Assembly: GCF_018310535.1 (NCBI RefSeq)
Contig: NZ_CP074102.1
Location: 4,960,001-5,024,000, forward strand
DNA: 64,000 nucleotides
Origin: Streptomyces mirabilis
Lineage (GTDB): Bacteria > Actinomycetota > Actinomycetes > Streptomycetales > Streptomycetaceae
Direction of reading: 5' to 3'
A program made the position numbers and the translations under genes. Below are positions 24,865 through 34,244 of this stretch, piece by piece. Below the pieces are notes generated by a model, which did not search any database, was not told the DNA's origin, and saw only the letters and a list, made by a program, of their open reading frames with translations. Each line of letters begins with the position of its first letter. The stretch's first letter is position 1.

Positions 24865-25796
24865 CGGAGTCGAAGACCGAGCCCAAGTCGGGCACGGGCA
24901 CGGACGTCGTGACCGTTCGAGTCCCCGCCAAGGTCAACGTCCAGCTCGCCGTCGGCGCCGCCCGCCCCGACGGCTTCCACGACCTGGCCAACGTCTTCCT
25001 CGCCGTAGGGCTGTACGACGAGGTCACCGTGGTGCCGGCGGACGAGCTGCGGATCACCTGCGAGGGCCCGGACGCCGACCAGGTCCCCCTCGACGCCACG
25101 AACCTGGCTGCCCGTGCGGCCCTCGAACTCGCCCGCCGGTACGGCATCGAACCGGCCGTCCACCTCCACATCGCCAAGGACATCCCGGTCGCGGGCGGCA
25201 TGGCGGGCGGCAGCGCCGACGGTGCCGGCGCGCTGCTCGCCTGCGACGCCCTGTGGGGGACGAACGCCTCACGTGAGGAACTCCTCGACATCTGCGCCGA
25301 GTTGGGCAGTGACGTGCCGTTCAGCCTGGTGGGCGGGGCGGCGCTGGGCGTCGGACGGGGCGAGCAGCTGCGGACGCTCGAGGTCGGCGGGACCTTCCAC
25401 TGGGTCTTCGCGATCGCCGAGCGCGGGCTGTCGACCCCGGCGGTCTTCCGGGAGTTCGACCGGATGAACGAGGGAGTGCGGATCCCGGAGCCGGTCGCCT
25501 CGCAGGAGCTGCTCGACGCGCTGGCCAAGGGGGACGCCGGGGCCCTCGCCCGCGCCGTCTCCAACGACCTCCAGCCCGCCGCCCTCTCCCTCTTCCCGGC
25601 CCTCGCCGACACGCTCGCCGCGGGGCGGAACGCCGGTGCGCTCGCGGCCCTGGTCTCCGGCTCGGGGCCGACCACGGCCTTCCTCGCGGCGGACGCCGAG
25701 GCCGCGCGCGCGGTCGCCGACGCGCTGCGCGCCTCCGGCACCTGCCGGACGGTACGGGTCACCGACGGGCCCGCCCCCGGCGCGACGGCCGTCTGA
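24861..25796 (+). CDS. ispE: 4-diphosphocytidyl-2-C-methyl-D-erythritol kinase IspE
   Basis: GTG 24861 overlaps the ksgA stop. The 311-residue GHMP kinase has [20 protein letters not shown] at the N-terminus, [19 protein letters not shown] (ATP loop), [14 protein letters not shown] and a C-terminal [10 protein letters not shown]. It catalyses the fourth step of the MEP isoprenoid pathway. The family start is usually a few residues later, so the first 15 residues ([11 protein letters not shown]) may be a tail. Confidence 0.95.
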   Translation: MTESKTEPKSGTGTDVVTVRVPAKVNVQLAVGAARPDGFHDLANVFLAVGLYDEVTVVPADELRITCEGPDADQVPLDATNLAARAALELARRYGIEPAVHLHIAKDIPVAGGMAGGSADGAGALLACDALWGTNASREELLDICAELGSDVPFSLVGGAALGVGRGEQLRTLEVGGTFHWVFAIAERGLSTPAVFREFDRMNEGVRIPEPVASQELLDALAKGDAGALARAVSNDLQPAALSLFPALADTLAAGRNAGALAALVSGSGPTTAFLAADAEAARAVADALRASGTCRTVRVTDGPAPGATAV

Positions 25797-25839
25797 CCCG
25801 CACGGGCGCCGGTACTCAGAGGCACGTCACGGGGTCGCG

Positions 25840-25862
25840 GTACTCAGAGGCAAACTGAGTAC
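25840..25862. promoter_or_regulatory. Inverted repeat upstream of the acyltransferase gene (candidate operator)
   Basis: GTACTCAG and CTGAGTAC flank AGGCAAA. A direct copy of the left half with its flank (CGGTACTCAGAGGCA) lies about 29 bases upstream, at 25810. The repeat is 45 bases before ATG 25907. This suits a dimeric repressor with an extra half-site, but no regulator gene is adjacent. Confidence 0.45.
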
Positions 25863-25906
25863 GGGCGCGCTGACGCCGTAGCGGCGGACGGCGCGACCGT
25901 ACTCGT

Positions 25907-27268
25907 ATGGCATCAAGCGCTCACGCCCTCGCCGCGGCCACACCCGCCTCGCGCGACAAGTACGTCGACCTGCTGCGGGTCGCCTCGCTCGGCACGGTGG
26001 TGCTCGGGCACTGGCTGATGGCCGCCGTGTCGGTGCGCGGCGACGGACGGGCCGAGGTCGGGAACCTGCTCGCCGTGGAACCCCGCCTCCAGCTGCTCAC
26101 CTGGGCCCTCCAGGTGATGCCCGTCTTCTTCTTCGTCGGCGGCTTCTCGCACGCACTGTCGTACCGCTCGCTGCGACGCAAGGCCGGGGAGAACGGGGGA
26201 GAGGCTCTCTACTCCGTCTTCCTGCGCGCCCGGTTGCAACGGCTGCTGCGGCCGACCGTGGTGTTCATCGGCGTGTGGGGAGCGCTCGCGCTCGCTCTGC
26301 AACTCGCGGGCAGGGAAGGCGGGTTGCTGGACGTGTCGCTACGACTCGTTGCCCAGCCGCTGTGGTTCATAGGGATCTATCTGGCGATGGTGGCCTTCAC
26401 GCCGCCGCTGCTGCGGCTGCACGAGCGGTACGGGTGGGGCGCGTTCGGCGGGCTCGTCGCCGCGGCCGGACTCGTGGACGTGCTGCGGTTCGGGTTCGGT
26501 GTGCCGTACGTGGAGTTCCTGAACTTCGCGTTCGTCTGGCTCGCCGTCCATCAGCTCGGATTCCTGCGCGCGGACGGGAAGCTGGGACGTCCCTACCTCC
26601 TCGCGGGCGCAGGGCTCGCCGGGGCAGTGGCGCTGGTGGCGTACGGGCCGTATCCGCTGTCCATGGTCGGGATGCCCGGCGAGAAGATCTCCAACATGGC
26701 GCCGCCCACCTTCGCGCTGCTGTGCCACGGGCTGTGGCTGGTCGGCGGGGTGGAGTTGCTGCGGGGCGCCGCGCAGCGGTGGCTGCGCCGGCCGCGGGTG
26801 TGGCGTGCGGTCGTCGCGGCCAACGGCGTGTCCATGACGGCCTTCCTGTGGCACCTCACCGCGATGCTCGGTGTGTACGGGGCGCTGCTGGCCCTCGGCG
26901 TACGGCTGCCGGAGCCCGCGACGGGGGCGTGGTGGGCCCAGGTGCCGGTGCGGGTGGTGGTGGCCGGTGTGGTGACGGCGCTGCTCGTCACCGTGTTCCG
27001 GAGGTTCGAACAGCCCTCTGCGGCGGTCGTACGGGAGCCGGGGGCACCGTCCGCGGGTGCGCGGCCGGCCGCCGCGCTCGGCGTGACGCTGTGCCTCTTC
27101 GGGGTGCTCGGGCTCTCCATGGTCGGGTTCGGCGGGTTGCTGGAAGGGCGTACGGCGGTACTGATCGTGGTCCGGGTGACGGCTCCGGTCGCCGTGGCGA
27201 TGACGCTCGCGGGGTGGCTGCTGGTGGAGCGGGCGGGACGTGGGCGGCCTGCGGCCGTGGCCGCGTGA
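25907..27268 (+). CDS. Acyltransferase-3 family membrane protein
   Basis: The 453-residue protein has about ten hydrophobic helices. The N-terminal signature is YVDLLRVASLGTVVLGHWLMA (His at the end of helix 1), then VMPVFFFVGGFSHALSYRSL and FLWHLTAM near the last third. The family transfers acyl groups across the membrane to exported sugars, lipids or polymers. The acceptor is unknown. It lies between ispE and an ABC-F gene, with no biosynthetic cluster around it. ATG 25907 has only a weak ribosome site. Confidence 0.88.
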   Translation: MASSAHALAAATPASRDKYVDLLRVASLGTVVLGHWLMAAVSVRGDGRAEVGNLLAVEPRLQLLTWALQVMPVFFFVGGFSHALSYRSLRRKAGENGGEALYSVFLRARLQRLLRPTVVFIGVWGALALALQLAGREGGLLDVSLRLVAQPLWFIGIYLAMVAFTPPLLRLHERYGWGAFGGLVAAAGLVDVLRFGFGVPYVEFLNFAFVWLAVHQLGFLRADGKLGRPYLLAGAGLAGAVALVAYGPYPLSMVGMPGEKISNMAPPTFALLCHGLWLVGGVELLRGAAQRWLRRPRVWRAVVAANGVSMTAFLWHLTAMLGVYGALLALGVRLPEPATGAWWAQVPVRVVVAGVVTALLVTVFRRFEQPSAAVVREPGAPSAGARPAAALGVTLCLFGVLGLSMVGFGGLLEGRTAVLIVVRVTAPVAVAMTLAGWLLVERAGRGRPAAVAA

Positions 27269-27284
27269 ATATGCGGGGCGGGTG

Positions 27285-27375
27285 CGTTGTCTGCGGGCCG
27301 GTGGGGGCCGGTCGCGCGGTTCCCCGCGCCCCTGGGGGCCGGGGCTGCGCCCCGGGCCCCCACCCGTGTGGCTCG
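27285..27375. repeat. Intergenic GC-rich repeat element, copy 2
   Basis: It contains CGCGCGGTTCCCCGCGCCCC and GGGGCTGCGCCCCGGGCCCC, sequences seen again at 56790 and, in part, at 63245. It fills the space upstream of the ABC-F gene. Confidence 0.5.
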
Positions 27376-27434
27376 GGAGGTGAGGGAGCCGGACTACCCT
27401 TGAGGGTCGATCGTCCCCCTTGTTCAGGAGAGAA

Positions 27435-29243
27435 ATGGCCGTCAACCTGGTCAATGTCGAGTCCGTCAGCAAGGTGTACGGCACCCGTGCCCTGCTCGAC
27501 GGAGTCTCCCTCGGCGTCAGCGAGGGCGACCGGATCGGTGTGGTCGGGCGGAACGGCGACGGCAAGACCACCCTCATCCGCATGCTCGCCAAGCTGGAGG
27601 AGGCCGACACCGGCCGCGTCACGCACTCCGGCGGGCTGCATCTGGGGGTGCTGACCCAGCACGATTCACTCGACCCCACCGCCACCGTCCGGCACGAGGT
27701 CATCCGCGACCTCGCCGACCACGAGTGGGCGGGCAACGCCAAGATCAGGGACGTCCTGACGGGGCTGTTCGGCGGGCTGGACCTGCCGGGGTTCCCGCAG
27801 GGGCTCGACACGGTCATCGCCCCGCTCTCCGGCGGTGAGCGCCGCCGTATCGCGCTCGCCAAGCTGCTCATCGAGGAGCAGGACCTCATCATCCTCGACG
27901 AGCCCACCAACCATCTGGACGTGGAGGGCATCGCCTGGCTCGCCCAGCACCTGCGGGAACGGCGGTCGGCGCTGGTGTGCGTGACCCACGACCGGTGGTT
28001 CCTCGACCAGGTCTGCACCCGTATGTGGGACGTGCAGAAGGGCGCGGTGTACGAGTACGAGGGCGGGTACTCCGACTACGTCTTCGCGCGCGCGGAGCGT
28101 GAGCGCATCGCCGCCACCGAGGAGGTCAAGCGGCAGAACCTGGTGCGCAAGGAGCTGGCCTGGCTGCGGCGCGGCGCCCCCGCCCGTACCTCCAAGCCGC
28201 GCTTCCGTGTCGAGGCCGCCAACGAGCTGATCGCGGACGTGCCGCCGCCGCGCGACAAGAGCGAGCTGATGAAGTTCGCCAGCTCGCGGCTGGGCAAGAC
28301 GGTCTTCGATCTTGAGGATGTGACGGTGCAGGCCGGCCCGAAGGTCCTGCTCAAGCACCTCACCTGGCAGCTCGGGCCCGGCGACCGGGTCGGGCTCGTG
28401 GGTGTGAACGGAGCCGGCAAGACCTCTCTTCTGCGAGCCATGGCCGAGGCCGCCCGCAGCGAGGGGGAGACGCAGCCCGTCGCCGGGCGGATCAGCACCG
28501 GCAAGACCGTCAAGCTCGCCTATCTGTCGCAGGAGGTCGCCGAGCTCGACCCGACCTGGCGGGTGCTGCAGGCCGTGCAGGCCGTCCGTGACCGGGTCGA
28601 CCTGGGCAAGGGGCGCGAGCTGACCGCGGGGCAGCTCTGCGAGACGTTCGGCTTCAACAAGGAGAAGCAGTGGACGCCCGTCGGAGACCTCAGCGGTGGT
28701 GAGCGGCGGCGGCTTCAGCTGCTGCGGCTGCTCATGGACGAGCCCAACGTCCTCTTCCTCGACGAGCCCACCAACGACCTCGACATCGAGACGCTGACCC
28801 AGCTGGAGGACCTGCTCGACGGCTGGCCCGGCTCGATGATCGTGATCTCCCACGACCGGTTCTTCATCGAGCGCACGACGGACAACGTGTTCGCGCTCCT
28901 CGGCGACAGCACCCTGCGGATGCTGCCGCGCGGGATCGACGAGTACCTGGAGCGGCGCAAGCGCATGGAGGAGGTCGCCGCGGCCGCCGTACTCGCCGCC
29001 GCGCCCGCGCCGTCCGCCAGGGCCGCCTCCGCCGCCGACGCCCGCGCCGCGAAGAAGGAGCTGCAGAAGATCGAGCGTCAGCTCGACAAGATCTCCGAGA
29101 AGGAGAGCAAGCTCCACACCCAAATCGCCGACAACGCCACGGACTTCGAGAAGGTCGCCAAACTCGACGCCGAACTGCGTCAGTTGACCGGTGAGCGCGA
29201 GGAACTGGAGCTGCGCTGGCTGGAGCTCGCGGAAGACGCGTAA
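27435..29243 (+). CDS. ABC-F family ATPase (Uup/EttA-like)
   Basis: ATG 27435 sits 4 bases after AGGAGAGA and gives 602 residues. Two nucleotide-binding domains carry Walker A GRNGDGKTT (about 40) and GVNGAGKTS (about 330), two LSGGERRR signatures and Walker B segments ending in ILDEPTNHLD and FLDEPTNDLD. A linker of about 80 residues joins them, and a Glu/Lys-rich coiled coil ends the protein. There is no membrane domain. ABC-F proteins act on ribosomes; the long C-terminal coil favours the Uup group over the antibiotic-resistance group. The gene is monocistronic and has a hairpin after it. Confidence 0.93.
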   Translation: MAVNLVNVESVSKVYGTRALLDGVSLGVSEGDRIGVVGRNGDGKTTLIRMLAKLEEADTGRVTHSGGLHLGVLTQHDSLDPTATVRHEVIRDLADHEWAGNAKIRDVLTGLFGGLDLPGFPQGLDTVIAPLSGGERRRIALAKLLIEEQDLIILDEPTNHLDVEGIAWLAQHLRERRSALVCVTHDRWFLDQVCTRMWDVQKGAVYEYEGGYSDYVFARAERERIAATEEVKRQNLVRKELAWLRRGAPARTSKPRFRVEAANELIADVPPPRDKSELMKFASSRLGKTVFDLEDVTVQAGPKVLLKHLTWQLGPGDRVGLVGVNGAGKTSLLRAMAEAARSEGETQPVAGRISTGKTVKLAYLSQEVAELDPTWRVLQAVQAVRDRVDLGKGRELTAGQLCETFGFNKEKQWTPVGDLSGGERRRLQLLRLLMDEPNVLFLDEPTNDLDIETLTQLEDLLDGWPGSMIVISHDRFFIERTTDNVFALLGDSTLRMLPRGIDEYLERRKRMEEVAAAAVLAAAPAPSARAASAADARAAKKELQKIERQLDKISEKESKLHTQIADNATDFEKVAKLDAELRQLTGEREELELRWLELAEDA

Positions 29244-29307
29244 GCCTCTGGCAGGCGGCGCGCGCGTCCCGTGAAGGGCGCGTGAAGGCGCGTAACGAGG
29301 GCATCAC

Positions 29308-29347
29308 GGGCCGGTCCTCCCTTGGGAACAGGGGGAGTACCGGCCCC
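29308..29347 (+). terminator. Hairpin after the ABC-F gene
   Basis: GGGCCGGTCCTCCC and GGGGGAGTACCGGCCCC pair imperfectly around TTGGGAACA, 65 bases past the stop. Confidence 0.6.
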
Positions 29348-29481
29348 TGGTTCGAGGTCTCCAGAGTGATAGAAAGGTCCGTCTGAGAACAGTCTGAGAA
29401 CCACCGGTGTGGCGCGAAATCGGCGCCGCCGACCGCGCCGCCGGTGGGGCGCCACATCAGTGAATGAGGGGGAACGCGCTG

Positions 29482-31329
29482 ATGAGTCAGCCGCCGAGTG
29501 AGCCGCCGCAGGGTGGCTTCGGAGCACCGCAGGACCAGCCACCGACGCCGTCGACGCCACCGGTTCCACCGGCGGCACCGGCGCAGGGCGGGTTCGGCGC
29601 ACCCTCCAACGCGCCCCAGGGCGCGCCCCCTCCGCCCGCCGGTCCGCCGGCGCCCGGTTACGGATATCCGCAGCAGCCCGGGCCCTACGCCCAGCCCGGC
29701 CCGTACGCACAACCGCCGCAGCAGCCGGGGGGCCCGTACGCACAACCGCCGCAGCAGCCGGGGCCGTACGCCCAGCCCGGCCCGTACGGTCAGCAGCCCG
29801 CCTACGGTCAGCAGCCCGGATACGGCTATCCGGGCCAGGCGCAGTACCCGGGCGGCCCCGGCGGCCCGGGCACCCCTCCGCCTCCTCCCGGTGGTTCCAA
29901 GAACCCCTTCAAGGGCCGCCCGGCCGTGGTCATCGGCGCCACCGTGGCCGCGCTGCTCGTCGTCGGCGGGACCGTCTGGGCCGTCAGCGGCGGGGGCGGC
30001 GACGACGGCAAGAAGCCGGTCGCCCAGGACAGCAAGGGCGGGAAGGCCTCCTCCTCCGCCGATCCGGTCAACCCCGGTGACGGCGGCGGCAACGGCGGCG
30101 GGGACCCCGAGAACCTCAACGCGGGCCGCCAGGCCGGTGAGGCGAAGGTGCTCTGGTACAAGCAGGCGCCCGACGCGCCCGGTTCAGGCGCCGACGCCCC
30201 CGGCCTGTGGATCACCGACAAGACGGCGGTGAAGGCCGCGTACAAGCAGGTGTTCGCGTACAACGTCGGGGACGGCAAGCCCACTTGGGACCCGATCACG
30301 TTCCCGCAGCCGATCTGCGCGGTCACCCCGCAGAAGACGTCCGACGACAAGGTCGTCGTGGCGTACAAGAGCGGTGCCGGCGACAACGCCAAGTGCAACC
30401 AGCTCCAGCAGATAGACCTCGCGACCGGTGCCAAGGGCTGGAGCGGCAAGGTCGCCGACGGAGCGCTCTTCGACAGCACGCTCACCGTCGATCTGTCGGT
30501 CACCGGCAAGACGCTGATGGTCGGCCGCTCGCAGTCCGGCACGGCGTACGACATCACCAGCGGCAAGAAGCTCTGGGACAAGACGAACTACGGCCAGGCC
30601 TGTTACCCGGCCGCGTTCGCGGGCGGCGCCAAGCTGCTGTCCGTCGCCTCCTGCGGTGCCGCCACCGACACCGAGCACGACGAGGTGCAGGAGCTGGACC
30701 CGGCCACCGGCAAGGCCAAGTGGACCACGAAGATCCCCAAGGGCTGGACGGTCGAGCGCACCTACTCCGTCGATCCCGTCGTCATCTACATGACCAACAA
30801 GGATCAGAAGAAGGTCAACGTCACCACGTTCAAGGACAACGGCGCCGTCCGCTCACAGCTCAAGAGCAGCGACGCCTTCAGGCCGGAGTGCGGTTTCGCC
30901 ATCCTCGACCGCGATCTGACGGGCTGCTTCGGCACCGCCGCCGACGCGAACACGCTCTATCTGCCGACCGAGGCGAAGAGCGGCGCCAACGAGATCGTCG
31001 CCTTCGACCTGTCGACCGGCAAGGAGAAGTGGCGCGTCAAGTCCCCGGCCGCCGAGTCGATGCTGCCGCTGAAGATGGACGGGACGCAGCTGATCGCGTA
31101 CGTCGAGCCGTCGTACGACGCCGGTGGGCAGATCGTGTCGATCCCCACGACCGGAAGCAGCCACAAGCCCACCAAGCTGCTGCAGAACCCGCAGGGCACG
31201 GCGTCGGTCGAGAACGGCTTCTTCTCGAAGGCGGTCGACTACGTGGACGGGCGCTTCTACATCTCCACCACCCGGCTGACGGGCAACGACCAGTCGAAGG
31301 AGAAGTTGATGCTGGCCTACGGCAAGTGA
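29482..31329 (+). CDS. PQQ-like beta-propeller membrane protein (first paralogue)
   Basis: ATG 29482 (MSQPPSEPPQGGF), preceded by GAGGGGG, opens 615 residues. The first 145 are Pro/Gly/Gln/Tyr-rich (GYGYPQQPG-type units, several copies), a disordered cytoplasmic tail. One membrane helix follows (VVIGATVAALLVVGGTVWAV, about residues 153-172). The outer domain is a PQQ-type eight-bladed propeller with repeated strand motifs (DLATGAKGWSGKV, DITSGKKLWDK, DLSTGKEKW). No PQQ ligands are evident, so it is likely a binding or sensor protein and not a dehydrogenase. The partner gene downstream is a paralogue. Confidence 0.82.
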   Translation: MSQPPSEPPQGGFGAPQDQPPTPSTPPVPPAAPAQGGFGAPSNAPQGAPPPPAGPPAPGYGYPQQPGPYAQPGPYAQPPQQPGGPYAQPPQQPGPYAQPGPYGQQPAYGQQPGYGYPGQAQYPGGPGGPGTPPPPPGGSKNPFKGRPAVVIGATVAALLVVGGTVWAVSGGGGDDGKKPVAQDSKGGKASSSADPVNPGDGGGNGGGDPENLNAGRQAGEAKVLWYKQAPDAPGSGADAPGLWITDKTAVKAAYKQVFAYNVGDGKPTWDPITFPQPICAVTPQKTSDDKVVVAYKSGAGDNAKCNQLQQIDLATGAKGWSGKVADGALFDSTLTVDLSVTGKTLMVGRSQSGTAYDITSGKKLWDKTNYGQACYPAAFAGGAKLLSVASCGAATDTEHDEVQELDPATGKAKWTTKIPKGWTVERTYSVDPVVIYMTNKDQKKVNVTTFKDNGAVRSQLKSSDAFRPECGFAILDRDLTGCFGTAADANTLYLPTEAKSGANEIVAFDLSTGKEKWRVKSPAAESMLPLKMDGTQLIAYVEPSYDAGGQIVSIPTTGSSHKPTKLLQNPQGTASVENGFFSKAVDYVDGRFYISTTRLTGNDQSKEKLMLAYGK

Positions 31330-31420
31330 CGCACGCGCACGCCACCTTCGCCCCGTTCGCCACCTTCTTCGTCTCCGGCATCTCCGTCCCCAACGCATCC
31401 GCATCCGAGGTAGACACGTC

Positions 31421-33265
31421 ATGAGCCAGCCGCCGCCCCCACCACCGCCGAACCAGCCCCCGCCGGGCGGCTTCGGCGCCCCGCAGGACCCTCCGCCGGG
31501 CGGCTTCGGTGCGCCCCAGGACCCGCCGCCGGGTGGCTTCGGAGCCCCCCAGGACCTTCCGCCGGGCGGCTTCGGTGCGCCGCAGGCTCCGCCGCCCGGT
31601 GGGTTCGGCGCCCCGCAGCCTCCGCAGGGTCCCGGCTACGGCTACCCGCAGGCGCCCCCGCAGGGGCCTCCTCAGGGACCCCCGGCCCAGCCGGGATACG
31701 GCTACCCCGGCCAGCAGCCCGCCCAGCCCCCGGGCCCCCCGTACGGCTACGGCTATCCGCAGCAACCGCCGACCTATCCGATGCAGCCCCAGGTTCCCCA
31801 GGGCGGGGGCGGCGGGCGGAAACTGAACGGCCAGGTGGTCATCATCGTGGCGGCCGTCGCGGCCGTCGCGCTGATCATCGGCGGCGGGGTCTGGTACGCG
31901 AGCTCCGGCAAGGACGACAGCAAGAACAACTCCTCCGGTACGAGCGGCGGCACCGGAGGCAAGGGCGGCTCGGGCGGCGACAAGACCACCGGTTCCACCG
32001 GCAAGGAGAAGGTCCCCGCCAACACCAGTTCCAAGGTCCTCTTCCAGGTCCCCGCGCCCGCCGTGCCCGCCGAGAGCAGCGTGTCCACCGTCGGCTCCTG
32101 GCTCACCGACAAGGTGTACGCCAAGAGCGGCAACGCCGAGATCAACGGCTACGACCCCGACTCGGGCGCCAAGGTCTGGACGATCAAGCTCCCCGGCCCG
32201 GTGTGCACGGCCAGCCGCCACACCACCGACTCCGGCCGGACCGCGATCGTCTACGAGCCCGCCATGCCGACCAAGGCGAAGCCTTCGCACGGCTGCAGCG
32301 AGGTCTCCGCCCTCGACCTCGCCGCAGGCAAGCTGCTGTGGACGAAGTCGGTCAAGTCCGGTGACCAGAAGATCAGCCTCGACAACGTCACCACCAGCGC
32401 GAACACCGTCGCCGTGGGCAGCACCAACGGTGGCGCCGCGTTCGACATCTCCACCGGCAAGGCGCTGTGGGTCCCGAAGCCCACGGACAGCTGTTACGAC
32501 GCCGGGTACGGCGGCGGCGACAAGCTGGTCGCGGTCCGCAAGTGCGGCGAGTACGGCAGTACGCGGCAGTTGCACATCCAGACCATCGACCCGACGTCCG
32601 GGAAGGTGATCTCGGAGTACAAGATGTCGCCCGGCATCGAGTACGCGAGCGTCGTGTCGACGAACCCGCTGGTGGTGGCCGCCGACGTCGGCGACTCCGC
32701 CGGTGACGGCAGCGGCATCTCGGACTTCTTCTCCATCGACAACAAGACCGGTCAGCTGCGCACCAGGATCTCCGCGCCGGGCAAGACGTACGCGGCCAAG
32801 TGCGACGGCATCACCAGGATCGAGAGCTGCGCGAGACTGGTGGTCGGCAACGACAAGCTCTACATCCCGACCGAGCAGCACGACGGCGGCGAGTCCGGCC
32901 AGATCAACGAGATCGTCGCCTTCGACCTGGGCACCGGCAAGCAGACCGGCCAGCGCGCGGACGCGGGCGACGGCTACGACATCTCCCCGCTGCGCATGGA
33001 CGGCGGCAACCTCCTGGCGTACAAGCGGCCGCCCTACGACAAGGGCGGTCAGATCGTGAGCATCGACGGCACCTCCTTCAAGGAGACCAAACTCCTGGAG
33101 AACCCGGCGACCGCGTCGGTCCACGACGCGGAGACGAGCATGCTCCCGGACTACGCCGAGATCCTTTACAGCAAGGGTCACCTGTACATGTCCGGGATCT
33201 ACGCCCACAAGCCGTACAGCGACTCCGAGAAGGAATACCTGGTGATCGCGTTCGGCTCGCAATAG
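31421..33265 (+). CDS. PQQ-like beta-propeller membrane protein (second paralogue)
   Basis: ATG 31421 gives 614 residues in the same layout as its neighbour. The N-terminus has five tandem PPPGGFGAPQD-like 11-residue units (31445-31620), then GYGYPQ units. A membrane helix (VVIIVAAVAAVALIIGGGVW, about residues 137-156) and a propeller follow (DLAAGKLLWTK, DISTGKALW, DLGTGKQTG). The lineup of the two proteins suggests duplication, and the tandem units suggest that the tail has expanded separately. Envelope location is likely, with the propeller outside. Confidence 0.82.
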   Translation: MSQPPPPPPPNQPPPGGFGAPQDPPPGGFGAPQDPPPGGFGAPQDLPPGGFGAPQAPPPGGFGAPQPPQGPGYGYPQAPPQGPPQGPPAQPGYGYPGQQPAQPPGPPYGYGYPQQPPTYPMQPQVPQGGGGGRKLNGQVVIIVAAVAAVALIIGGGVWYASSGKDDSKNNSSGTSGGTGGKGGSGGDKTTGSTGKEKVPANTSSKVLFQVPAPAVPAESSVSTVGSWLTDKVYAKSGNAEINGYDPDSGAKVWTIKLPGPVCTASRHTTDSGRTAIVYEPAMPTKAKPSHGCSEVSALDLAAGKLLWTKSVKSGDQKISLDNVTTSANTVAVGSTNGGAAFDISTGKALWVPKPTDSCYDAGYGGGDKLVAVRKCGEYGSTRQLHIQTIDPTSGKVISEYKMSPGIEYASVVSTNPLVVAADVGDSAGDGSGISDFFSIDNKTGQLRTRISAPGKTYAAKCDGITRIESCARLVVGNDKLYIPTEQHDGGESGQINEIVAFDLGTGKQTGQRADAGDGYDISPLRMDGGNLLAYKRPPYDKGGQIVSIDGTSFKETKLLENPATASVHDAETSMLPDYAEILYSKGHLYMSGIYAHKPYSDSEKEYLVIAFGSQ

Positions 33266-33284
33266 GTCAACTTCTTTTGACCAT

Positions 33285-33312
33285 GGCCCCGTCCCAGCTC
33301 AGGGACGGGGCC
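33285..33312 (+). terminator. Hairpin after the PQQ-like pair
   Basis: GGCCCCGTCCC and its complement flank AGCTCA, 20 bases past the stop. The 178 bases that follow hold no gene and probably contain the promoter of the next one. Confidence 0.8.
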
Positions 33313-33490
33313 GTTCGCTTACCCCTCATCACTCCCGAATGCGAGGAATTTCGATATTCCGGGGCACTTCTCACCAGTAGGGGAAGCGCAACGTCGAACA
33401 AGCGTGTAGCTTCCGGGGGATGGAGAGCCGGGGGGCTCCTAATCCACGGGGAACCAGTGGGGATGCTTGGGGGGACTGGGGGGTTGCTCG

Positions 33491-34195
33491 ATGGGAGTGC
33501 GGCTCATGGTGGTCGACGACCACCGACTGCTCGCCGAGGCGTTGGCCTCGGCGTTGAAACTGCGGGGGCACCGGGTGCTCGCCGCGGCGGCGCCCGCCGC
33601 GGGAGCGGCGGAGCTGGTGATCACCAGGGCACCGGAGGTGTGCCTGATCGGAACGGCGACACCCGCCGAGCCGGGAATCTTCGACCCGGTGATCAGGATC
33701 AAACGGGAGCGTCCGCAGGTGGCGGTCCTGGTCCTGGGCCCGGTCCCGAACCCGCGCGGCATCGCCGCCGCGTTCGCCGCGGGTGCGTCGGGCTACGTAC
33801 GCCATGACGAGCGCATAGAGGGAGTCGAGCGCGCCATCATGAAGGCCAGGGCGGGCGAGGCGGCGGTCGCCCCCGCCCTGCTCCAGGGCGCCTTCAGCGA
33901 GCTGTTGAACCCCGCCGCCCAACCGGACGACGAGGGCCAGCGGCTTCTGCAGATGCTCACCCCACGCGAGGTGGAGGTCCTGGTGAGGGTCGCGGACGGG
34001 GAGGACACGAGGCTCATCGCGGCCGGTATGGGGATAGCTCCGTCGACCGCCCGGACCCATGTCCAGCGGGTGCTGATGAAGCTGGGGGTGGGGTCGCGGC
34101 TGGAGGCGGCCGCCCTGGCCGCGAGGACGGGACTGCTGGACCGGGCGGGGCCGGTGCCGACGTCTCCCGGCGGCGCGGCGGAGGACGCCGGCTGA
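33491..34195 (+). CDS. Atypical LuxR-type response regulator
   Basis: ATG 33491 (MGVRLMVVDDHRLL) gives 234 residues. The receiver domain keeps the acidic pair (VVDDH). Where the phospho-acceptor Asp should be, the sequence reads PEVCLIGTATP, so the Asp is Gly or Ile by alignment. The usual Lys of the switch region is also missing (ASGYVRHDERIE). The C-terminal HTH is complete (LTPREVEVLVRVADGEDTR, PSTARTHVQRVLMKLG, about residues 160-212). Such orphan regulators act without phosphorylation and may bind ligands. No histidine kinase is next to it. Confidence 0.82.
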   Translation: MGVRLMVVDDHRLLAEALASALKLRGHRVLAAAAPAAGAAELVITRAPEVCLIGTATPAEPGIFDPVIRIKRERPQVAVLVLGPVPNPRGIAAAFAAGASGYVRHDERIEGVERAIMKARAGEAAVAPALLQGAFSELLNPAAQPDDEGQRLLQMLTPREVEVLVRVADGEDTRLIAAGMGIAPSTARTHVQRVLMKLGVGSRLEAAALAARTGLLDRAGPVPTSPGGAAEDAG

Positions 34196-34244
34196 GACCG
34201 ACGACGACGTCACGGGCGCCGATCGCGCTCGGGAGAACCCGGCA

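Noticed and set aside
31037..33262. Long minus-strand frame across the PQQ-like gene
   Set aside because: Low complexity (Val/Arg/Gly/Leu-rich), no start context and no motif; the plus-strand propeller protein is clear.
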